From positions 62,001 to 126,000 of the forward strand of contig WHVA01000066.1 in the NCBI GenBank assembly GCA_015179125.1: a stretch of DNA of 64,000 bases, written 5' to 3'. Of this stretch, positions 20,965-30,656 are shown piece after piece. Positions within the stretch are counted from its first letter, which is position 1. Every line of letters begins with the position of its first letter. A program made the translations under genes and the position numbers. Source of the stretch: Gautieria morchelliformis (Eukaryota; Basidiomycota; Agaricomycetes; Gomphales; Gomphaceae). The notes beneath the pieces are model-generated. The model was given only the letters and a program-made list of their open reading frames with translations. It did not search any database and had not been told where the DNA came from.

Positions 20965-21195
20965 CTAACCGTTGACACAATTATTCTGGTGAATGCATGT
21001 AGCACTTTGTCCCTCATTATTCTGTGAGGTGTTGGTTGAGCTTAAGCGGGTGGCTGGATACCCATGGTTGCTTACATTGACATAGCAGCATACCTGACTG
21101 CCAGGACAGTCATCGTCGCCGCCATTAATACAACCGCGGCCAGCAACAAAAACGACACCCATGAGGGCAAAAAGCAAAGTTTTGTAAAGCATCAT
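20965..21195 (-). CDS. Small secreted six-cysteine protein (58 residues)
   Basis: Exon 1 runs 21195-21076, the intron 21075-21022 (GTAAGC...CACAG, 54 nt) and exon 2 21021-20965. The start chosen is the first of two tandem ATGs because a clean signal peptide follows (MMLYKTLLFALMGVVFVAG). The mature peptide is about 40 residues with cysteines at 22, 30, 36, 37, 49 and 55, spacing C-x7-C-x5-CC-x11-C-x5-C. This resembles inhibitor-cystine-knot-like secreted peptides and fungal small secreted proteins. The function is unknown; extracellular or cell-wall location is inferred from the signal peptide. It lies tail-to-tail with the terpene synthase, 280 bp away. An unspliced reading extends further upstream but loses this layout. 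Confidence 0.6.
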   Translation of the reverse strand: MMLYKTLLFALMGVVFVAGRGCINGGDDDCPGSQVCCYVNVSNHGYPATRLSSTNTSQNNEGQSATCIHQNNCVNG

Positions 21196-22601
21196 GGTTC
21201 CTGTCATGAGGAGAAATACGTCAGAGCAGAAGACTCCTTGCATCTGTCGCGTGTCACTCACAAGATGTGAGCGCAAGCTGCTGAGGAGATCGAAGCGACT
21301 CACCCTTCAAGCTTTATACGCTCGTCCTTGCACGCATATCACGGTCACCATGGTGTAAGTACTGCTGTAATTCAAACTTACGATGGGCCGCCGCGCATCG
21401 AGAAGTTGGACGTAAGCAGGAGTCAGAAGCAATAATGTTAACACCAATGCTATAACTAGTACTGAGTACCTCCGCGTGAGTCCAAAGCTTGACCATAAAA
21501 AATCAAATACTCCAAACTGGGTGTAGGGGTGGCTTAGTCGTTCTCTTCGAAGCTAGGGCTTGTATCCCCGGTTGAATGGTTACAGTAAGCCTTTGAACCC
21601 ACATATCCAGCTAGCAGTTCCATCCAGTCAAAGGTGAACCAAAAGAAGAACGGTGACTCCTGCGTAAAGCAGATTCTTGTCTCTGGATTGGGCCCCGCCG
21701 CAGGTTCGACCATTAGTCCTCACCGGCCACCGTCTGTGAAGAGCCATAAGCTAGTAGTACTTGAGGAGAACCGGTGAGGGGAGTGATTAGTAGCTTGTAT
21801 AGTCACTCGCTCACCGGTTCTCTACTTGCTCAAGTGGCGGTCATCTTGTGCTAGCCACGGCTGTGTTACCTCCTATAGTAAGCTATAGTCCACCAGCTGC
21901 CATGCGCTCCCTCGCGGTTTTCTCCCCACAAGGCGGCGCGCTACAAGGTATGAAGCGCTGGCACAGCAGTAAACATGGCTGTACAGGCTTCTATGTTCCT
22001 CTGAATACTGCGATCCTCCCTGACATGACATCATATTTAAAAAAAATTCTCAGAACCTCCAGTGTCTGAACGACATTTATTCAACTATTCGCGGAGGTCG
22101 AGACACGCCTCGTATTGCCAGCCTGAGGCGCAGAGAGCTTCACCGAAATTCTTGGGCTGTGAGATGTATCACCGGAGCCCGTAGACAGGGTGGACAGCTT
22201 TCGGGGAGGGTGCCAGAGTATGGGTAGTGGTACCTTCCGACATCGCCTGACTCGAACTGAACCTGTACAGAATGGTGTTCGGAGGTGACGGGGGCTAACT
22301 GCGGAGTGTCGGATATATACGGATGGACCATCGTCCACACATGGTAAATTTATATAATGCAGTACTTTAAATGACCTGACTGCGGCAAAGCTTCCTGTGT
22401 AGACTTGCAGCAGGTGGCTCAGTTCTAGTACCATATTAGAAATAAGCAGGTACCAGTACTAAGTAATGTGGATGGATGTGGGTCGATCGCAACGAACCGC
22501 CCTACCGGCGCGTGTGACTTCTCACGCGCTTGCTGCGGAATCCACCAATTGCCTGTACTTATAAAGTCTCAATACCCACAGGCAAATAACCATTTGCAAC
22601 C
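21196..22601. other. Intergenic; no gene recognised
   Basis: ORFs at 21848-22069 and 22081-22434 show no domain and overlap on both strands. Near the right end, TTATAAA at about 22559-22565 is a likely TATA box for the stomatin-like gene whose ATG is at 22602. Confidence 0.4.
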
Positions 22602-24086
22602 ATGTCCAACGCTAATGGTGATGACCGTAAAGTTGCTATGTCGTCCCCCACAAACAGTACAGCTAGTAGGGGAAACGTTGTCGACCATGATGCGCCGCAT
22701 GGTTAGCACTCCATTTGCTTAAATCTAACGTTTATTCCCTTACAGTTTCTCGCTCTCTCTGACACGTAGTGACAGCCGAGCCTTCTGCATCACAAGCAGC
22801 AGCACAGAAGAAGTTGGACGGGAAGATCATCCATGTCCAGCCCTTGAAACGTTCCGAGATGCAGGTCTGTCTATTGTCTTATTTTTGCCATGAATGTACT
22901 ATTGACGGCATTCAAGCCGTCGTACGCCCAAGACATGGGTTCGCAGCATGTAGAGCACGGTCTATATGGTTCATTGCTCCACAGTCTGGGCACATGTGTC
23001 GGGTGCATTGGCGCCATTCCTTGCTGCCCCTTCCCGAATCCGTTCCGCAACGTTCAACAAGGTATTTGATAGCACGTCTGTCTTATAAGCTGAACTGAGA
23101 AGCTGGTCCACAGGATCTGTGGGACTCGTTTCCCGCTTTGGTCATTTCTACAAGGCGGTTGATCCTGGACTGGCCAACGTCAACGTGTGCACAGAATCTC
23201 TCCGCGTTGTGGATGTAAAGATCCAAATCAGCCCCATTGGACGTCAGACCGTCATCACCCGCGACAATGTCAACGTCGAGATTGACTCTGTGATCTACTT
23301 CCAGGTATACCCTTTACATGCATTTGTCGCTTTACACATTTGCTAAATCGTCCTTAAGATTGTAAACCCTTATCGTGCTGCATTGCAAGTCAAATCTCTC
23401 CCTGCTTGGTGACAAACTGTTAAATATATTTAACAGCGGTATTTCCGATCTTCGACAGGCACTCATTGAACGTGCTCAGACGACCCTTCGTCACGTTGTG
23501 GGTGCCCGTGCCGTTCAGTCAGTGGTAACCGAACGTGAGGCAATTGCGTTCGAAATTGCCGAAATCGTTGGAGACGTCGCTGACGTGAGTAATTCCTTCC
23601 ATGTTTCTCTCGTGCAAGGGAATCTTATTTACTGACTCCATGACCAATAGAAATGGGGTGTCGCCATTGAGGGGATCCTGTATGTCCTCATTATTTGCGT
23701 CTACCCACTGTTGCTTATCCACTCACAGCATCAAAGACATCATTTTCTCTCCGGAGGTTGCGCAATCCCTGTCATCCGCTGCTCAGCAAAAGCGTATCGG
23801 AGAGTCCAAGGTCATTGCCGCTCGCGCCGAAGTCGACTCGGCACGTCTTATGCGCCAGGCCGCCGATATCCTCGCCAGCCCCGCCGCCATGCAGATCCGT
23901 CAGCTGGAGGCGCTCCAGGCCATGGCGAAGACCGCCAACAGCAAAGTGGTGTTTGTCCCGATGCAGCTACAAAGTGATGTGGTCGGCCAGGGAGCCTCAG
24001 GCAGCACGGCTGTCCAGTCGGAGAGCGGGGAAGGCCTTGGTTCCGCCGGGCGAGCAGGTCTGCTAACCAGTATGGCGGGCGTATGA
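22602..24086 (+). CDS. Stomatin-like SPFH/Band 7 membrane protein (eight exons)
   Basis: Exons: 22602-22701, 22770-22864, 22917-23061, 23114-23304, 23359-23384, 23437-23584, 23651-23679, 23729-24086, encoding 363 residues. The cytosolic N-terminus is followed by a hydrophobic cysteine-rich hairpin (LGTCVGCIGAIPCCPFPNPF) that inserts into the membrane from the inside. The Band 7 domain follows: GLVSRFGHFYKAVDPGL, VVDVKIQISPIGRQTVITRD, RAQTTLRHVVGAR, and the oligomerising helix SSAAQQKRIGESKVIAARAE with AADILASPAAMQIRQLEAL. Stomatins form ring oligomers in cholesterol- or ergosterol-rich membranes and modulate membrane proteins. Intron 5 (23385-23436) has a GC-AG donor (GCAAGT); the other introns are GT-AG. 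The gene is intact. A TATA-like element lies about 40 bp before the ATG. Confidence 0.93.
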
Positions 24087-24358
24087 GATGGCTGATTGGA
24101 TGCGACACGTCAGAAATTTAACCCTCGTGATCCCCATGTCTTGAAAAATATCATTCCTGCTAACGCTTACGATATTATGCCTTGAGCCACACATGTAACC
24201 GTACTTACCTTTGTTTTCTTCCGTTACGTCGTTCTGCTCTTGTAGTTTGCTACTTTTGGTGGCTCTAATGTTCATCATGATTTAACGTTACTATTCCCTT
24301 ATGGTGCAACAGGACGGTAAGCTATATCATATTCTTTCTTGAAAGCCAGCATCACAAC

Positions 24359-24439
24359 GGCCGCGTGGCATAATGGCAATGCGTCTGACTACGATGCGCA
24401 TCAATCAGGAGATTGCAGGTTCGATCCCTGCCGTGGTCA
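24359..24439 (+). tRNA. tRNA-Arg(ACG) with a 9-nt intron
   Basis: The acceptor stem GGCCGCG pairs with CGTGGTC (24432-24438) through G-U tolerated pairs. The D arm is GCATAATGGCAATGC. The anticodon stem TCTGA/TCAGG encloses CTACGA with anticodon ACG at 24391-24393, followed by a nine-base insertion after position 37 (about 24395-24403), the standard nuclear tRNA intron site. The T arm GCAGG-TTCGATC-CCTGC is perfect. The discriminator A is followed by six T residues, an RNA polymerase III terminator. The A box and the B box (GGTTCGATCCC) are intact. Confidence 0.9.
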
Positions 24440-24444
24440 TTTTT

Positions 24445-25987
24445 TCGTTCACACGCGAATAGTTTTAGTACTTATCAGCTTGGCAAAAAGTACTACTACT
24501 TTAGTAGGTAAGTATGTACAATAGTTACAGATAGAGATGCACGTACCGGTTGTTGAAATTGTTCGGAGATGCGCCTCATCCCATGTGTCTCGGAGTCAGA
24601 GTGCCGTGCCAGGTCCACGCGCTGGGATATAAGAACATTCTTTCGCGATGCACCGAGTGAGTGGGTAATGATTGCCCGTCTAATCATAGTTGTTACTCGA
24701 CGTCATCTTGCTCGCTATGATCTATGTATTCCACAACGTCGTACGTGGAGTATTACGGCTGGTATATATACTTAATTCTCTCAGTATCTCCAGATGTTTA
24801 ACAGGCTCGTGTCATTTTGACTCCAGGCTGTGCACTTCTGTCCAAGCTAAACATGAGTCTAGTTGACCGCCTATAGATAGACGATGAGATAGATTGTGCA
24901 CCTGCAGAGAGTCATGAACTAGTAGTGTCAAAGTTTCACTTAGAAATTAGTCTACACAAGGTGATGTGAGCAGGACACTCGGGTATTGGTCACTAGGCTG
25001 GCGGGATCGGCACACACGTATGTCGATAAACAGTAGCCACTCCCAGCTGTCATTACTGTGAGAATGAAGCAATTCTCAGCTAGGTTAAGCCATACGCGTT
25101 TGATGAAGACTGGGCGTAACATTCTCTGCACCCTGCGGAGAAGGGTGGGATGATTATGCATGGGTGATCTGGACACCAATCTCCCCCCCACCAGGGGAGC
25201 AATTTTTTCGCGCTCACAGAATGAGCAGTTCGCTAATATATGGGCCACGCGATACATCAGCTGCAAGTCATGCACGAGTCATATAAATCCACCATCTTAT
25301 AGATATCGCAAGCGTACCGATATTGGCCACCGAGAAGGCTTCTCAGAGAGGGTCAATAAGTGAAAATTTCAACACACCAATCAGGTCAAGTAGTAGAGGA
25401 TCCTTCCCATAAGGAGCATTCAGACAACGAGTCCACAACACATGAAGAAAACATAGATCAATCCCACCACGTCTGTGAAGTGTCACAAAACATAGAAGAG
25501 CTCCATACTATGTCCTGGGTGAGACATAATTTATTCGGTGTTTACTGTAAGTAGGAACGTCCTCTGTCAGAATCTTTTTTTGCTGCGGCAACCTCGCTAG
25601 GCGCCGACACCTTGCATGCCCCTGCCTCGGCCCAAGGATTCGTACTGAGAACGTTGAGCAGCACAAATCAACACGCACTAGGCGCCCCGGCATTGTACAG
25701 AGGTAGTGCTAGCTAGGATGGCTACCCATAAGCCGGTCAGCCACACATGTTATAGCTTCAGGAATTACCCTGGGGATGACTGATGGTCATTAGGAGGTCA
25801 GGACACAACTGTATGGACACGATCAGCTTGGGAGCCTAAACAAACAGACGTTCTGCCAGCCATGCAGATCGCCAGCAGCACTAAAACCATACTAAACGGG
25901 AACCGGTCAAGTGGTTTATATAACTAACCATCACTCACACACTGTCTAGCTCTGTACACCCACGAACAAGTGAGAGGAGACGACGCT
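24445..25987. other. Intergenic; no gene recognised
   Basis: Several short ORFs (24339-24775, 24952-25275, 25160-25693) have no domain. A TATATAA at about 25917-25923 sits about 70 bp before the small gene starting at 25988. Confidence 0.4.
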
Positions 25988-26305
25988 ATGCCTCCTGTAT
26001 CTTTCCGAAGGAATGTAAGTTGATTCCCGAAACTGTATCAGACACTTCCGAGACCCGAGAGGACGTCACATCGAATATACCCACCCTTCTACCCGTCGAG
26101 ACCCGACGAGACCCCTCAATTGAACTTCAATTGAGGGGGTCTCGTCGCCTGATACCTTTGTCCTTCGAGTTTTAAAGTATTGTTATAATACCACAGTACG
26201 TTGCAACCTGTTCTTGTACTGCCTCCGCAGGTGGAGGATGTCAAACGCAGTCGCCAACAGCGGATAGGGCAAGGGGCGTGGTACGTCAAAACGAGGGGAG
26301 TTTGA
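25988..26305 (+). CDS. Possible 33-residue peptide gene with a hairpin-containing intron
   Basis: ATG at 25988 followed by MPPVSFRRN and a strong GTAAGT donor at 26015. A polypyrimidine-AG acceptor ends at 26230 and the second exon reads in frame to TGA at 26303-26305, giving a basic 33-residue product with no known domain. The 216-nt intron is long for this window and holds a near-perfect 44-nt palindrome (26104-26147). A TATA-like run precedes the start. The evidence is only splice signals and frame, so it may instead be the 5' exon of a longer transcript. Confidence 0.25.
26104..26147. repeat. Near-perfect long palindrome (21-bp arms)
   Basis: The arms 26104-26124 and 26126-26147 are reverse complements (starting CGACGAGACCCC) with a single bulged G and a one-base centre. 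Such a structure can extrude as a cruciform or fold as a stable RNA hairpin. Confidence 0.9.
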
Positions 26306-26474
26306 CACTCCCGTGTGGAGTGTCCGAGACAAGATTATCAGGTGCTTTCTTTTCCGAGTCAGCAAATTTGTCTATAAGAGTCGACAGAGGGAAGCTTGCC
26401 CGTCTTTACTCTTTTCCACATCCTTCCACATCCTAAGCACAATTCTCATCATACAAGTGACTCCACAGTTAGTT

Positions 26475-26905
26475 ATGGCGCAACTCAATACCCAATCCGT
26501 GAGCAGTCTTACCACTAGACCTCGCTGTCCTTATTTGACTTCACGAACAGACAATTCCATTCCCCTCTCGTCCTCTGTCTACCAGTTCTATCAGTTCTGT
26601 GGGCGCTCGTCCCGTTATGGCGCAACACAATACCCAATCCGTGAGCAGTCTTACCATTAGACCTCACCGCTCCTTAATTGACTTCACGAACAGACAATTC
26701 CATTCCCCTCTCGTCGTCTGTCTATCAGTTCTATCAGTTCCATGGGCTCTCGTCCCGTTATGGCGCAACACAATACCCAATCCGTGAGCAGTCGTACCAT
26801 TAGACCTCGCTGCTCCTTAATTGACTTCACGAACAGACAATTCCACCCCCCTCTCGTCGTCTGTTTACCAGTCCTATCAGTTCTGTGGGCTCTCGTTCCG
26901 CACAG
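26475..26905 (+). repeat. 142-143-bp tandem array repeating a start exon and its 5' splice site
   Basis: Three copies begin at ATGs 26475, 26617 and 26760, with a partial fourth unit ending at the acceptor CACAG (26901-26905). Each full unit has ATGGCGCAACNCAATACC, then CAATCC and the donor GTGAGCAG. Each copy can therefore serve as an identical eight-codon first exon (MAQ(L/H)NTQS) spliced to the shared acceptor at 26906. Confidence 0.85.
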
Positions 26906-27431
26906 ATCCTTGAAGCACCCGCTGCTTTGGTGGAGTTCTCGAACCCAACCACTCCTCACCGTCCAAATGCCACCAAGGTCGACAAGCGAGTGGAAGAATC
27001 CACCCCATTGATGTTCGAGGTGAAGCCTAAACAAGTACGTAGTATCTTCGTTCTGGTCGGTTCCATTCCTCGAATTGACTTTTGTTCTGAACAGTCGAGT
27101 GGAAACACGAGCATGAGCTCAGTTTCAGAGATAGAGCAACCTATGTACGCGGCCCCTAGGCGAGAGGTGCGGCGTCCCCTCCTGGAGCTGGATCCTGGTC
27201 GCCAAATGCTCGAGCGAGCTGGACGCCCGGCTGTGAACCCCCAGGGTCTTCAACACGTGCGGCTAATTGTATGCTGGTTTCACATATTTTGTTATGCAGC
27301 CTTCCACGCCACGCAACAAGATGTCGTTGACACCGCACGCAACCCCCAGAACGCCATGCACCTGGCAGCTCCCGGGGCAAGACGGCGAGGTATACACGCA
27401 GAAGTGCAACGCCCGCGGCCCAATCCTTTGA
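26760..27431 (+). CDS. Hypothetical protein with alternative repeated first exons
   Basis: Exons: 26760-26783 (or the identical exons at 26475 or 26617), 26906-27034, 27095-27256, 27300-27431. The first three join in frame with good GT-AG signals and encode MAQHNTQS-ILEAPAALVEFSNP..., then an arginine- and leucine-rich segment (RREVRRPLLELDPGRQM). The last exon spliced at 27300 ends LPGQDGEVYTQKCNARGPIL with TGA at 27429-27431, giving about 148 residues. If intron 3 is retained, the frame stays open to 27676 and gains a hydrophobic membrane-like run (LSLSLVAALIVAVVFPVLML, about 27437-27496). I cannot decide between these ends. No known domain; the function is not assignable. Confidence 0.45.
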
Positions 27432-27691
27432 GGAGAAATCCGGATCGATTGTCATTATCCCTCGTGGCTGCCTTGATTGTCGCCGTTGTGTTTCCTGTTC
27501 TCATGCTGTTGAACCCAAACGCTCCGATTTGGAAGGAAAGTGGTGCGTGCATGGCTCGGAGGGGCAAGGTCATACTTGCCAGTGTGTTCGCGCCTAAGCG
27601 ACAAGTCATCTCAAGCGCTACAGCTCCCCCACAACCGAGACCTATCGCTCCTGGCACACGCCATTCTACAGTTTAGATATAATTGTTGCTC

Positions 27692-27745
27692 TCTTCCGGA
27701 CAATTTGTAGGATGTAATTAATTGTTTCTTTCTTCCGGACAATCA
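27692..27745 (+). repeat. TCTTCCGGACAAT motif pair
   Basis: TCTTCCGGACAAT occurs at about 27692-27704 and again at about 27731-27743, the second time preceded by TGTTTCTT. The block TAGGATGTAATTA...CCGGACAAT matches the reverse complement of 28666-28699. Confidence 0.6.
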
Positions 27746-28071
27746 CCGCATTTTACGGGTTAGTAATTATAGATCAAGTGCTCATGAACCTGTAAGAATG
27801 TAGCGTTATCTACACGTAATCAAAGGTATCCTTGTATAATCACTGGTTTGAGTATGTCGGTACTGGCGAACGTCTGAATACCCCAGACCGAACCAGAATC
27901 CGACCGATCGTCGGTATCTGGGCCGGTGGATCGCATGGAGAATTCCTTAAGATTTCAGTCATCTAATTTTGTCTCAATATATCTAAATTAGTCCTACGCT
28001 CATCACAGATCGGTCGTCGAGCACCCGGCCGTTGCTTCGAACATGTGTAATCATCCAAAAATCTTACTAGA

Positions 28072-28113
28072 GTGAGGTAAAATATTCTCCTCTTGTGTGA
28101 GGTAAAATATTCT
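28072..28113 (+). repeat. Direct repeat GTGAGGTAAAATATTCTC (two copies)
   Basis: Two copies separated by six bases or fewer, just upstream of a small predicted gene. It could be a regulatory duplication or chance. Confidence 0.6.
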
Positions 28114-28200
28114 CAAGTCCTTTCAGATCCCGACGTTACATAATATTAAGAGTACCCTGGTGACCTTAACTAGTCCTCTCTCACACTCCACCACCGTGAT

Positions 28201-28390
28201 ATGTCCCACACGGCTCACAACGCCGCAGCCTCAGAGAGAGCGGTAAGTCATTCTTATATATGTGCATTAAATCTGGTTCACCTCTAACTAGCCAATGCAT
28301 GTTAGAGGCAAGCTGACCGACGACTCGTCCTATGTACATGCCCTAGCTGCAAAGAAAGCCCATATCAGCATGCACCTGCAGGCCGAATGA
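28201..28390 (+). CDS. Possible 46-residue peptide gene (two exons)
   Basis: ATG at 28201 (MSHTAHNAAASERA) is followed by a GTAAGT donor at 28243. An acceptor CTAACTAG, which includes a branch-like CTAAC, ends at 28291, and the frame continues to TGA at 28388-28390. No known domain, signal peptide or CaaX end. The layout (tiny first exon, strong donor) is similar to the gene at 25988. Support is from splice signals only. A separate ORF at 28387-28707 overlaps the end and may be part of the same locus. Confidence 0.25.
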
Positions 28391-28665
28391 TCACCTTGTG
28401 GCAAAGACGTACGCATGAAGCCCGAGCAGCTCGTACTGTGGCCATGGATTTCTCTCCCGCGTCCGTTCGGGGCAGGCGTCGCAACCGATCGCTTGGTGGT
28501 AATCAGCAGATACCCGCGGGTCCCTTTGGCCAGCCACCCAATCAAGGTGAGCTAACATTCTGGCCAGACAATGCCATAGCCGGATCGTCACAGCTCGGTC
28601 ATGACGGTGACAGGATGATGCAGCCAGACGACAACCATGATGACAACGCAACCAATCTAAGCAAA

Positions 28666-28730
28666 AATTGTCCGGAAGAAAGAAAGAATTATATCCTACA
28701 GATGTGATTGTTTCTTTCTTCCGGACAATT
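28666..28730. repeat. 20-bp perfect inverted repeat (AATTGTCCGGAAGAAAGAAA)
   Basis: The left arm 28666-28685 and right arm 28711-28730 are exact reverse complements separated by 25 bases. Related motifs lie 1 kb upstream at 27692-27745. It could be a pair of short transposon TIRs with almost no interior, or an RNA hairpin at a transcript end. Confidence 0.85.
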
Positions 28731-29183
28731 TATAGTTTGCGGTATAACAAGCCTTTTATATCCGATACCAACGTGAAGCTTTGGGTGTGGTCCAAATGTT
28801 AGCCGGAAAACAGCACGCAGGCCATTCATTACCCAGTTTGTAATATTCAAGTAAGGAAAGGCTGAATCAATTCGAAGCGTCAATGGAAGTGGCAGCTTTC
28901 TGGCAAAGAAACAGGCGCTGGCCGTCACGCTTTAGACTTGTCCTAGGTTCGGGCAAGCCATGAATCCAGCTGCTGCCAGCATAACCGCCTTTTATTCGCC
29001 CAACGCCCATGGCGTAGAGCGAGGACATTGCCTTGCCAATACTAGTGTCGCCAGAAGGGCTTGTAACGTGCCCTACAGATTGGTTGACCCAGCGATGACG
29101 CCCTCCATCCGTCATTCGTCTAAATTGTCCAGCCACTATAAGTCCCTCAACGCCACTTCTGAACTTTCTCCTACACCACCACC

Positions 29184-30330
29184 ATGGCTACTGCAATAAT
29201 TGCTAAACCATTGCCATCGCTGAACGGCTGGGTACAACCACCGACAATTCCTGGTCACAGGCCCGTCCCATACCTCTCCCACGTCGGCAAAGGAGGAAAG
29301 GATGCTCTATGGGTTGGCTTTGTGGTGTTTCTGGTTTCGACTTTGGTTGTTGCTGTTATGATGGCGCGTCAACAAAAGAAATACAGAGGCTTCCATCTTT
29401 TAACAATGCTAGTCGCGGGTATTGCAACTGTATGTCCAATTTCGCTGTCTCGCTGTAGCCTACTTGCTTTGTGCTCAAGACGGATGTATATGTAGCTGAG
29501 CTACTATGCCATGGCCGTTGGAAGCGGGTCTACGTACGTCAAGGTCGGCGTGCGTGAGGTTCAGGGGCAAAAGACAGTTGACCTGCGTCAAATATTCTGG
29601 GCGAGGTTATTATCCGCCCTTTTAATCCGTGCTGTGCATCACTCACGTATTTCATGCCGCAGAGAGGTCGATTGGGCACTTACGACACCGTTGCTGCTTC
29701 TGGAACTTGCGCTCCTCGCCGGTCTGCCGTGGCTTGAAATTATGTCGCTCCTGATCGTGAACGAAGCCATGGCTGCTACACGCTTGTTCTCGGCTTTACA
29801 TCCAGGACAGGCTGCGTGCGTATCACTTACATGTAACAAACCGTATCTAACATCGTAATAGAGCCAAATGGGGCTGGTACGCGTTCAGCTGTCTGTTCCT
29901 CCTCGGTATCTTTTACATGCTTATCTGGAATGGGCGTCAATGTGCGTTTCTTTGCTGTTCCATTCTCATAGACAATGGCTTAGAAACCTGACTCTCGTGT
30001 CCCGCAGGCGCGCAGGCTCGACCCAGCTCTCTCTCTCAGCTCTACACCCAGCTCGCTCTCTACACCATCGTGCTCTGGCTCATTTACCCCATCATCTTCG
30101 CACTCGGTGAAGGCGCAAGCTGCATCTCGTCCAGCGCTGAGACGATCGCGTACACCATACTCGACATCTTCGCCAAGGCTATGTTTGGGCTATGGCTCCT
30201 GGCCAGGCATAAGCACGATAGCGCCGAGGAAAGTGCTATGGTGTTGCCGGAGAGCTGGACGGAGCCCAGGGGCGCGAAGGCGGGCGCAATTCGGCTGCCA
30301 GTGGGTGGTAGAGCCTACAGCCTTTTGTAG
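29184..30330 (+). CDS. Microbial (type I) rhodopsin, fungal opsin (five exons)
   Basis: Light-driven retinal protein of the plasma membrane or an internal membrane. Exons 29184-29429, 29496-29605, 29663-29815, 29862-29941 and 30008-30330 encode 303 residues with seven predicted helices. Helix C reads R-E-V-D-W-A-L-T-T-P-L-L-L-L-E. The bacteriorhodopsin counterions R82 and D85 are conserved (D122 here), while the D96 proton-donor position is glutamate (E133). Helix G has LDIFAK with the retinal Schiff-base lysine K253 and the D212 equivalent D249, so it should bind retinal, unlike the Hsp30/YRO2-type opsin-related proteins that lack the lysine. D85 and a carboxylate donor are compatible with outward proton pumping, but a sensory role cannot be excluded. 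A TATAAG lies about 45 bp before the ATG. Confidence 0.92.
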
Positions 30331-30656
30331 CGAGACTAACAACTCTTTGCAATAGGGTGAAGAGGATTAATCCAATGTTGATGGCGCGACTGAGTGGCGC
30401 CTAAATATATGAAGGTAAAATTGGTGGGAGTCTTATAGTGGCTGTTGTGTACAATATTTTCTTGATAAATGGAGCACTTGGGCTATGTCCTTGTACTTAC
30501 CACGAGTTGATTAATGATTACTCAGAATTCACACTCAGAAACTAATCTGGCAATACTATCATGCTAACGTTTACCCAAGACACTGTGTTCGATGGGAGCA
30601 ACATGTATGGTGTTGGATTCACGGCGACCTTTTCCACTACACCCCTGCTGCTATAA
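30331..30656. other. Short intergenic region between convergent genes
   Basis: Lies between the rhodopsin stop and the carboxypeptidase stop, so it should hold both 3' ends. AATAAA-like AT-rich runs are present but no clear element is recognised. Confidence 0.4.
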
